Assembly (NCBI GenBank): GCA_009869945.1
Contig: WIXG01000060.1
Location: forward strand, 124,001 to 188,000
DNA length: 64,000 nt
DNA from: Mesaphorura yosii
Taxonomy: Eukaryota; Arthropoda; Collembola; Poduromorpha; Tullbergiidae
Reading direction: 5' to 3'
Of this stretch, positions 39,201 through 48,771 are shown in pieces (within the stretch, counting starts at the first letter, position 1; every line of letters begins with the position of its first letter). Position numbers and translations under genes: made by a program. The notes under the pieces were generated by a model. That model did no database searches. It was not told where the DNA came from and saw only the letters and a program-made list of their open reading frames with translations.

Positions 39201-41483
39201 TTTCCAGGTATTAGCAACCTTGACATTGTCCTTCTATACTGCTTTACCAAAACCTCTTCACCTTGCCAAAGTTTATTTTCCTTGAGGAAAAATCTGTGCT
39301 TTTCCACTTCCATTTTATTTGATGACACGTGCCGTTCCGTGGGCTTAAGAACCTTGCCCTGCGAATGAGCTGGAAACTCTTGTCAAATGAATGCCATATG
39401 CCTACACCATTCTAATCGACGTAGTTAATTTGAAACCTTGTAAAAGAGCAAGATTCTTCTTGTCATCTTGTTGATCTTTTTTTAACAGATTTGTTGTCGT
39501 CTTTCCTACACCAGCGGGGTCGAAGTCGAATAACACTGTCAATGCCACTGAGCTTGAGAGCCTGCGAATTAGACTGGTGACCAAAAGCGGTGACGGCGGC
39601 GGCAAGACTTTCACAATGAAGCAGATCGGCTCAAAAACTGTACTCGCATCGGCGACTGTGGAGATGGATCCAAATGTGTGAGTTTGGACAATGTCATTTA
39701 CAATTCTAAAACTCAAGTGAGTGCTCATTCGTATGAAGGTACCAAGTATTCGTTGATGATGTGGGTTACGAGTCTGGCCAAAGATTCGTAAGTGAAGTGG
39801 ATATCCGGAACGGCGGAAGCTATTTTATGGCCATTACAGCGGCAGCTGAAGCAAATTCTTCTGGAGTCACCCTGACAGCCTCAGCCAGGTTAAAGGTATT
39901 TCGTGGAGCCCACGCGCGGCGCATCGCATTCATTATGCTTGAACATGTAAAAGCAATTAATACAGAAATGTTAATTCACAATTTTCTACATCACAGAGCC
40001 AATTAATTGAGCTGACACCGCCAAATGAGGTTCACATGTTGTGGCTGCTTCCCCAGTACGTGATAATGGCGTGTGCTGAGATCCTTTTCATTATATCTGG
40101 GAGCGAATTCTCCTTTACGGAGGTAAGGCCGCAAATGCATAATGCACACAAGAATCATGAGCCAGTCAGTGTATAACCACATTATGGTGAAACTCTTCAT
40201 CACGTTGCGTTTTGCTATAATGAGATTAAATTTGACGTTGACTTTGACTAAAGCATTAAAATTCCATTTGGTGTTATAATCATAATAATGCAATGTAGCT
40301 TCAAGTTCAAGGCGTAAGAGGTTTGCCTTTTGCCTTGCAAATTGAAATTACGTACGGTTTCGAAGAATTCAGCTTTTACAGACTTTCGCCAAAGCCCCGC
40401 TTATAATCAATAATCATGAAATCATATTAGGGATTAGCTTCCTTTGTGCAAACTCGTAGTAGTAACTTAATATATTCAATTTGTACTTCCTCTGTCGAGC
40501 TGAGCGCAAAATGTAACTTGATGCACGTAAGCTCACCGACGCCACGGCCGTTCGTGAACATGAATATTGAATTTACGTGTTAGAGATTTAATTTTCTTTT
40601 ACATCCATTACCTACCTTACCACGCCCACGGGCAACCTGTCATAAAGGTTAGAGTAGAAGTGCGAAGCAGGGCATCGTAGAAGATTGCAGGCGGCAACGT
40701 ACATATTGACTTTGGCTCGAATTTCTTCAAGGCTACGGTAGTTGGAAGTTTGTGTTTGGCATGAATATGAAATATGAGACTGGCGCAAGGCATAGGCGAA
40801 CCACCTCAATTTCCAATTTTCCTGGAAATCGGGAAGTACTTTCCTCCTTAATTACGGGCATCGTCTCATTAGCTCCAGGAGGAAGTGCTCGTTAGTCGTT
40901 AGGAGCGCTAAGCATGAGCACTGGGCAATGAACAATCTCGATATGTACAGAACATACACACTTTTGAAGTGATTCTTGACAAACAGCCGTGGCCGTGTTC
41001 TTTCTGCCTAAAGTTCATCGAATTTGCGAATCGTTTCTGGCAAATTAAACGCGAACACTTCTTGTTTTCTTCCGCAGGCTCCAGAAAGCATGAAGAGTGT
41101 AATGCAATCGTGTTGGCATTTGACAAACGCTGCCGGGAACCTTATCGTAATATTTTCCGCTCAATTTGATGTGAACGAGGTGAGTCAGCCTTTGGCTTGG
41201 GTTATCTTTTGTATTCCGCGGTGACTGTAACAGGATGAAAACAAATCGAGAGATCATTCCCATGAAAAAGTGGGATGCGAATGTCAATTATTTCACGCGT
41301 AAACGAACTCTTTAATTTGTATTTGTGTAGGCGGTCAGCCTTTTCACCTTTGCTGCACTGATGTTAGTCGACACAATTATTTTCGCGCTAATGGCCCGGA
41401 ACTACAAATACGTATCGCCCGAGCCTGGAAAACACGAAGACGCGACGGGGAAGTGTGTAGAGATTGAAGAAACGGCTTTATAA
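36218..41483 (+). CDS. Proton-coupled oligopeptide transporter, copy C, divergent (SLC15/POT family; 13 exons, 814 aa)
   Basis: Exons: 36218-36292, 36377-36741, 36818-37092, 37162-37244, 37337-37513, 37593-37670, 37737-37907, 38319-38812, 39489-39677, 39739-39895, 39997-40122, 41078-41179, 41331-41483. The ExxER motif is intact (E59-x-x-E62-R63, TEFCERFSYYG), as is YHVF. Other signatures drift: GGIKPCVLALGGEQF has Glu for Asp, FTFIVNAGS replaces FYFxINxGS, FWALYEQLGSRWTFQ replaces FWALFxQQGSRWTLQ, and helix 10 reads AEILFIISGSEFSFTEAP. Helices 1-4 are in one exon, so two introns of copy A are missing, and most of the extracellular domain (about 409-697, the longest of the three) is in a 494-base exon. 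A 955-base intron at FTE|AP is unique to this copy. Still expected to be a proton-driven transporter, perhaps with altered substrate choice. AATAAA is at 41753-41758. Confidence 0.93.
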
Positions 41484-41752
41484 TTAGGGACGAAACTATA
41501 AATAAGGTTTTTGATCCTTTCACTAAACTGTGATATTTCTAGAACGTAGAAACTACAAACTACGCAATTCTAAGCAAAGGTAGTAGCTACAACTATTCTA
41601 GTATTGTGATAAACTATCTTTGCCTTTTTACCTACGACTTTACAACGATGTACGCGCGTTGTGTTTGAAAAGTTTCAATTAAGCCGTTTGTTCGGAGATT
41701 TTCAACGAAAACATGAACATCACGAGCATTGTTGTGTTTGCAGCGATCTAAA

Positions 41753-41758
41753 AATAAA
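41753..41758 (+). terminator. Candidate polyadenylation signal of transporter copy C
   Basis: AATAAA 270 bases after the stop of copy C and just before the convergent receptor gene's stop codon (41791-41793). Confidence 0.45.
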
Positions 41759-41790
41759 TTTCGCAATACATTAGACTTAGGCGCATGATT

Positions 41791-43358
41791 TCATACGAAC
41801 ACAAATTCCGGTTTGAGCAGGTTTACCACTGAAAACAAACTGTAGCCAATATCCAGCATGTCACAGGCTCTGAAGCTCCATTTCCATCGGACGATGTACT
41901 GCAGTATTGACACCTTCGTCTCCTGCAAGCGTAATAGGCGCATGTGAATAAAAGAGGCCAAGTAATCATTAAACACGAGCAAAATCATTAACTGCGAGTC
42001 ACATGACGCCTGGGACTTACGTATTGTTCCACGAATGCACCATTTTCGTCATCAATCAGGGCCAACTCCGTCTTCGCCAAGATTAGCTTCATGTTCTGTC
42101 GAGCATCGCTCACCTGGAGTGCAAAAATCGAGAAGTCACAGCAAAACTTCATACTCAGTCGAGTAACCGAATTATTTAATTCGGTTGATGATAAAGTCTA
42201 GATTCCTACGGTATCCTTCATCGTTTGTCCGAGATGGGCGATCAGCATCATGCTCAGGTAGTGCTCGAGCACCGTAAACAGAGCCTCGACGTCGTAGTAC
42301 GTGATTGATTTGTAAACGTAGACCAGCCCAATCATTCCGTTCTCAGCGAGTGCAATAAGGACGAGGAACCCCACCACGTGTTCGTACAGGTCGAAGTTCT
42401 CGTGTATGCCCTTCATCTTATCGATCTGGAGCCAGTTGTGAGGCTTCACCGGTTCCTCGCCACCGTTGCCGTTCACGCCTACGTTCATGATATTGCTTTT
42501 GTCTAGTAAATCCTGCTTGATGTGGGTCGGATCCAATCCAATTGAGACCACTCGCAACTCGCTTTCTTGACTCTCGAGTTTCTCGATGACAATACGGTAG
42601 TGCTCGATCAGTTGTTCACCAGCGACGAGTGTGAGAGCAGTCGCCAGAAGTTTCGAGCACAGCCAGCACAGATGAGCAAGCGCCGCGACCACGCCCAGTG
42701 CCCAGTGCTCATCCGTGACTTGCTTGTCCTCGACTGTGAGCATGACCTCTTCGATGGCTGCGAAGATCCCGTAGATGCACGTGAATCCGATCGCCCCGAA
42801 GGCACCGGGACCGATGGTTGAACCCCTGGCTTTGCAAATGCTGAGCACTGACACCTGCTGCTCGCTCAATTTCCTTACCAGGTCGAAGATGCTCCTGAAA
42901 TGCGTCAAGTAGAATATTCTCCTCAGCGTCTCAGCGGTCGCCCAGACCACAAATGCAGTGTAGTTGATGATATTCTCGGACAGCACTTTAGCGATGGTTG
43001 CCGGTAGCCCCTGCGGCATGTAGATGAACAACACCGGTTGTAGACCCAACATTGCGAACGCGTACAGAAAGCCGATGTTTTTCCATAGCGTGCGACGGAA
43101 TCCGTCAGCGCCGAATTTGAGAGAGAGGGGATGAACCGGAACGCAACCGAGCAGGCTTCCGAGGCTGACGGCGCCCGAAGAAATCGCCGAAAGAATCGCC
43201 AGCTTCCGCGAGACTGGAATCTCTAACATTTTCAGCGGTGCACTCCAATGAGCCTGTAAAACTGAAATGAAATGTAGCCTAAATTGCGACTTTGCGAAAA
43301 TGGAAAATGGTGTCTGCAAAAATCGGAAAGCCATGCAATACTCTTGAGAGATATCCAT
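41791..43358 (-). CDS. Gustatory-receptor-like seven-helix chemoreceptor (3 exons, up to 457 aa)
   Basis: Minus-strand exons are 43358-42210, 42113-42021 and 41922-41791, joined by phase-0 introns. The product has about seven hydrophobic segments (e.g. VSLGSLLGCVPV, NIGFLYAFAMLGLQPVLFIY, HVVGFLVLIALAENGMIGLVYVY) and ends in ACDMLDIGYSLFSVVNLLKPEFVFV-like sequence, which loosely fits the C-terminal GR signature ending in helix 7. Phase-0 introns near the 3' end are typical of arthropod GR genes. Such proteins are ligand-gated cation channels of chemosensory neurons; ligand unknown. The start is uncertain. ATG 43358 gives 457 residues, but a good acceptor (TTTTACAG, just upstream of 43253 on this strand) suggests a missed 5' exon, and ATG 43229 would give 414, the usual GR length. 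GR divergence is high, so the family call rests on topology, length, C-terminus and introns. Confidence 0.72.
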
Positions 43359-45677
43359 GAAAAATTCTGGGTATGCTAAACCGAAAATTGGCTACGACCG
43401 TGCTTCGACAAGGTTCCGAGTCCGTTTTCGTGACTCTGATTTATTCCCCGTGGAAAGGAAACCAGCATGTCACAAGGCTATTCAGGTTGAACACGAAGTG
43501 AAGAAATGTGGACTCGGACATTTTCCGTGGATATCGTGAATAATGCGTCGAATAAAATATACATTCCTTTATTGTTCCATCAACAAAAATACGTCAATAC
43601 AGTTTGCTCAATGCCTTTTTTAAATCCATGTTACACAAATGTACGAATCGTGTTACAATATGTAATCAATACAAGAATTTAGAGTTGGTCGATTTAGCTT
43701 TAGCAGCGCAGCGTGTAAATGTAAAATGCAAGTGGTACCTGGCCTGAACAGGAACAGGAAATCTCAAAGATCGGAATAACTGTACCTGTTGGCGTTGACT
43801 CGCCGTCATGCTAGAAAATTAAGAGTTTTCTTTTCTCCCACTAACAAGTTCATGCCGCATGTCTGCCGGGTTTGTGTTTTGTGAATGTCACTATGAAAAT
43901 ACAGTTTTGTTTCGCATTACAAAAATTAATTGAAATTGCGCTCAGCGCGAATCAATCTTACAACTATTGTGCTTGAGTATTACATCGAAGAACACACAAA
44001 CTCCAAACACCACATCAATTCACTAATTCACAGCTCAAGCAATTCTTCAGAGAGGTTCAAGTTCAGGGTCACAGTCAGATGCCTAAAACATGTATTCTTC
44101 ATGCTTCTACACGATATCTGACCTTATCTATAGATCCCTACCAAAATGAATACATAATATTACTTTTCTTTGCGTGAAATACCGTGCAATGAATAAAATG
44201 AGCAAATCAATATCAAAATTACGTCGATAACATAAAATACTTTAAGAGACTGAAATAGAGTAAAATCAAGAACTTATTCTAAAACAAAATGGTCAGAAGA
44301 TGATACAAATGTACAAGACGCGTTGGTCACAGACCAACTTTCTATCCTACTTGAGGATTCTATACAACATTGACATGGCACATTTCAAATGAATTCAACG
44401 TCGTGATTCCACGAAATCTGTAATTCTTAAGGTAAAGGTATCTACTTCTAAAGTTTCTTACTGGCTAGCTTCAAAAGACAGATTTACTTTACAGGTACAC
44501 GTTCTTTTCTTTTTGTTCCTTGCAAATACTCAACATGATACGTTATATTTGGTATCTCTTAAGTCTATAACTCTATGTCTATACACATGTCAGTGAAATG
44601 TTCGCCCTGACCCTGCTGGAAAAATACGACACGAGCCTCTTTAGAATCCATACAAGAATAATTTAATCCGAATTTTCCAATAAAACCTAAAGCGTAATAT
44701 GAAAATCTGTTCCTTTTCCGCGGACACGCGCGTGGCGCGCAGCGCAGATTTGAGCAAAATATTGAGATTCAATTTTACAAGCTTTCTCTCCTTTCTTTAC
44801 TCGCAGCGCCTCTGGCATCTGCATTTTGCACCGCATCGATCCGGGTAAATAAACAAGTTCAAAGTTCGGATACTTGGCTTATCGTGCTAGAGCCAACTAA
44901 AATTGAATTACCGGGATAGGATGCTTGCTACTTTGGTTCATGTTTGGTGGCTATTTGTTACTGGACATTAAGATACATTGACCACACGACATCGCAACCG
45001 TAATTCTACCGTAATGAGATCACATCTCGCTTCTATAATTTAACCGGTCTGAAGCCAGGACAAGTTTGGCACTAAGTTATCGGGTCTATTGAATTGAATT
45101 GGAATGTCTACAATGGCCAAATATTCCTAAATCCATCCTCACGACTTTAATCGATCAATCGATGAAAGCCTTACGCAATTACACAATTTCGATCGTTCAT
45201 CTAATTTTGGTCGGCCAAATAATGCAAAGCCAGTTGCACTGTTTGTGGTTGAATTTCAGTTGTAAATTCGTTCTTGTTCTTGTGCTTGCGTTGTTGGAGT
45301 GCGAATTCATGTAAAAGTAAACCTTCCAGAGGGTCGTTAATTTGTTCTGAATTCCAGCTTCATGAAACATGGGTACGATACGATACGGGGTTAGGGCTAA
45401 GTTAGGGGCTATCCGGTTACTGGGAAGAAATTGGCACGCACTGCACTCAAGACAACATCGAGTACGAACTAATACAAGCTACCATGCACAGTTTACATCA
45501 CAGAATACGTGAGAATACGTTCAAAGTTCAAATCTACTGGGCCACTTGACATTTGCAAACTTAGCTTAAATGTCAACGCCTCAGCACTCAGCACGCTCGG
45601 GTCTGAACACCTTCACATTTCATGTTCATGCCGCGTCTTACTTTTGCCTTGCCTCGTCTATGAAGTGGCAAAGTGGC
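43359..45677. other. Spacer and probable 3' UTR of the zinc-finger gene
   Basis: No supported exon. A minus-strand AATAAA (TTTATT at 43568-43573) lies 2.1 kb beyond the zinc-finger stop codon, so much of this AT-rich stretch may be its 3' UTR. The right end near 43400 is upstream DNA of the receptor gene. Confidence 0.45.
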
Positions 45678-48145
45678 TTAAGAGGGGTCCTTGTGAAGGA
45701 ATGCGGGAGGCGACTGAACTGAGAGCCGTCCAATATTAAGCGCCGGTGAAGACGGTGCCGGAGAGTCAGGTGCGAAACTCGAGGAGGAGGACGGTGGTCT
45801 TGAGTGGAAAGGAATTGCAGAGATGGGCTCCATTTTGATCGCACGAAGTTGAAGCTCCTCGACACTCGGGAAGGAATCCGAGGCTGAGAATGTCGTGGAT
45901 GTTGGAGTCGACGTTGTTGAGGTGACATCGGATGAGGAGGATGAACTGCCCCGGGTGTGCGTGCGCAAGTGCCTCGTTATCATGTCACGGCGGCAAGCTG
46001 AGTAGCAGCATTGTGGACATCTGCGGAAATCAACGAGGTGCATTTTATATTTTGTATGGTGTCAGAGGAGGAATCCCCAAATAATACACGATACCGGCAA
46101 TACGTGCGAGAACCGAAATGCGAAAGAAATGTAGAAATGTTTGGCCGTACTTACTTGTAAGGTTTCTCCCCGGTATGAGTTCTTTGATGCGTGCTGAGAT
46201 GGTCCGACCTACAAATAAATACAAACACAACGCGTTACGTACACAAACTAACTGCTGTAATAAGCCGCACAAATCGCACGTGGGCGGCCAGCTGCTTGTT
46301 ACTCGCTGTGCTGCGTAGAGAATAAAGTACGAATGTTTTGTGTACCTCGAGAACACTTGTCCGCAGGTTCTGCAGGTGTACGGTTTCACTCCAGTGTGAA
46401 GCCGCATGTGTCGAGTCAGCATATCACTGCGGGCGAAGGAGCGATGACAAACGTCACACGGGTAATTCTTGTTTGGGTCATGCGGTTTGCTTTTGTGACG
46501 CGAAGCCATGTGTTTGGCGAGTCGGTCGTGAAGACTGAACATTTGACCACAAACTGGACACACAAACGCCATGTCCGAGCCAGGCGGCATTTCTTCGACG
46601 ACGGGTGACACGTCGAGGTTGTACCGGAGCGCGACGGAGTTGCGTGTGGTCGGAGACGCAATGTCACCGTGGATGACTGCAACGCCTGTAAATATTCGTG
46701 CAAAATATTCAATAACGGCACACGCATGCAAAAGGTAGCGACTTGCTTTCAGTGCTAACCTGGTGAATGCGGCTGCGCGCTGTGGGCTAGACTAGAGAGA
46801 AAGCGTGTGGTTAGACTGTCGCAGCTGCTGCTGGCGAACCTCTCTCGACTGGGGCGCACAGACAGGTCAAGAGGAGAATCTTGCGGCGACGACTGATCAG
46901 ACTCGAGTGAACCACCTTTTGAGGGTATTGTCAATGGATGCGGAATTGGTTTGCGTGGACGAACTGTATGCGTCTTTACCACCTGTGACTTGACCGTCAG
47001 ATCGGTTGGTTCGTGATGTGCGGCTGTGGTCTCGGGTAAGAATGGCAGGTCGGAGTCGGAGTGACATCTGCAAAGCGCAAGGAAAACTTCCAAATAAATT
47101 AATCCAATGCCCAAGTGTGCGTATGATTAGAGGAATAATCCCAAACCCGTGCCCGTGCTCACGCCCACGCTCACCTGCGACGGTACAATTCTGCGAGGAA
47201 ACCCTGTTGCAGCATCTGATCGGATGCAAATAACGGCGATGGAGAGAGCGGTGTGTTTGGAGTGAGTGGAGAAATGGGCGACGATGGAATGCCGCCAAAC
47301 ACTCCGCTCTCGGCGGTTGTGGTCGGCAGCATGGCCATGGCCAGCCCCGTATGAACACGTGTCATGACTCTGCTGGTGCCCTCCATGTGTGAGTGCGGTG
47401 TGAGCAGCGAAGTGTTCTCAGCTCCGAGCATCGGAAGGTCCTCGGCCAGGTGCAACTGACTTCCGCTGACGCTGCTGTTTGTGGGTGAGTCAAGAACAAT
47501 GTGCGGCGAATCGAAAGACAGTGACTGAGTCGGCAGCAGGCTCGTTTCGTGCGCAAAGACTTCTTCCTCTTCCGAGATGGCGGCGCACAGGTACCGCTCG
47601 CGGTCGGTGCTGTCGAATCGGAACACTTCGGTTGGATGATACGGCGACGTAGACGGCACGGAAGAGTCCGAGTGAACCTCCCTCGACGTGTTGGCTTGCA
47701 GACTCGTGCTGCCGGTGCCGGTGCTGGGCTCAGGACAGCTTTTTTGTCGCAGGTACGGAGAATGCAGTGGGTTGGAGACGATCACTCCTTCGTTGGTCCT
47801 GAGTATGGACGACGACGGCACGTAATCGATGGGGCCGGTGGGCAGCAGCTCAACTGCGCCGGCGGCTCCGGGAAACGCGACTGCTACTGGGACTGCTTGT
47901 GCTTGGAAGTGATATGCGGCAGACGATCCTTCGAGTGTTGACGTGGAGGACAACGGAGACACGGAGGGCTGCTCAATTTCAGATGGAGCCACCACAGCCT
48001 CTGCGCTACTCACAGACGGTGCTTCGTCGTCGGCCTTGCTACTCGCCGTGCTGCTGCTGCTTTTACTGCGCAACAGCTCCCTCCTCGCCTTGTGAAACTT
48101 TGAATGTTTGAGAGCACTGTCAGCCTCGTCGTCTCCTATCTCCAT
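45678..48145 (-). CDS. klu: Klumpfuss-type (EGR/WT1-like) C2H2 zinc-finger transcription factor (5 coding exons, 671 aa)
   Basis: Minus-strand exons are 48145-47175, 47067-46760, 46685-46346, 46208-46155 and 46020-45678; phases agree. Residues 1-323 are disordered, rich in Ser, Pro and Thr, with an acidic start. PLDLS at 389-393 matches the CtBP co-repressor motif PxDLS. Four C2H2 fingers follow: C469-H490, C503-H523, C531-H551, C559-H579. Fingers 2 and 3 carry RSDMLTR and RSDHLSTH helices and standard TGxKPY linkers, as in EGR/WT1 proteins, which read GC-rich sites such as GCGTGGGCG. Finger 4 (CCYSACRRDMITRHLRTH) is characteristic of klumpfuss as I recall it; this sets the symbol, with moderate certainty. 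Introns cut inside fingers 3 and 4. The tail is Ser/Pro-rich. Klu is a nuclear repressor in insect neural and bristle development. The start is the first ATG after an in-frame TAG; a 5' UTR exon may begin near 48272, after an acceptor (TTTACTTGCAG). Confidence 0.88.
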
Positions 48146-48421
48146 ATCACAGCGACGACCAATTGCGAGTCTGGACACAGCGACTTTGACGACTTTGAGA
48201 TAATGCGGCCAGAAGACGGAGTTCTCCGATGAAAACCCGGAATGGGACTACGAGAGAACCACATTGGAGCAGCTGCAAGTAAACAAGAGCGATCTCATTA
48301 GCAAGTTCCTGGGAAATTTGTAAGATTTCGGGATAATTTGTCAATGCGCATAAATCCGAGGAACAATGTAGTGGAAGTGGAATTGGAACCTTGTACGCCT
48401 GAGGCTGAAGGCGGAAGATCT

Positions 48422-48444
48422 GCGTGGCCGCGTCCCGGCCACGC
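48422..48444. promoter_or_regulatory. GC-rich inverted repeat resembling a paired EGR/klumpfuss site
   Basis: GCGTGGCCG and its exact reverse complement CGGCCACGC are separated by CGTCC. Each arm differs by one base from the EGR consensus GCGTGGGCG. It lies about 280 bases upstream of the zinc-finger start codon and 150 bases before the putative 5' UTR exon. A role in self-regulation is inferred. Confidence 0.35.
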
Positions 48445-48749
48445 TTAAATATAGAATCGGCTTGTTACCGGATCCCGCATCGTCATCAGCGTGAAGGAAA
48501 AGTGTAATTGTATGTTTATGAGCCGTAATGTGATAGGCAGTCATCATTTCCAGTTTCGACTTTCGAGTCGCAGTGAGTTGGAGAAATAATAGCAATAATT
48601 AAAATGAAAGTTCAAGAGTTTCCGTGTGTGTATACTGAGAGCTGGCTCTGAGCTCCAGCACAAAAGTGCGGAGTATTAGAAAAGTTTTCATCGTAATCAT
48701 CATCCCGATGCAAGGTCATCATCTCCTGCCCAAAGCTTTCTATGCTGGC

Positions 48750-48771
48750 CTAGTCTAGTCTAGTCTAGTCT
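48750..48771. repeat. Pentanucleotide microsatellite (CTAGT)4
   Basis: Four perfect CTAGT units followed by CT, in the gene-poor region upstream of the zinc-finger gene. Confidence 0.85.

Noticed and set aside
47006..47941. Plus-strand Arg/Gly-rich frames opposite the zinc-finger gene
   Set aside because: Antisense shadows of the Ser/Pro-rich minus-strand exons.
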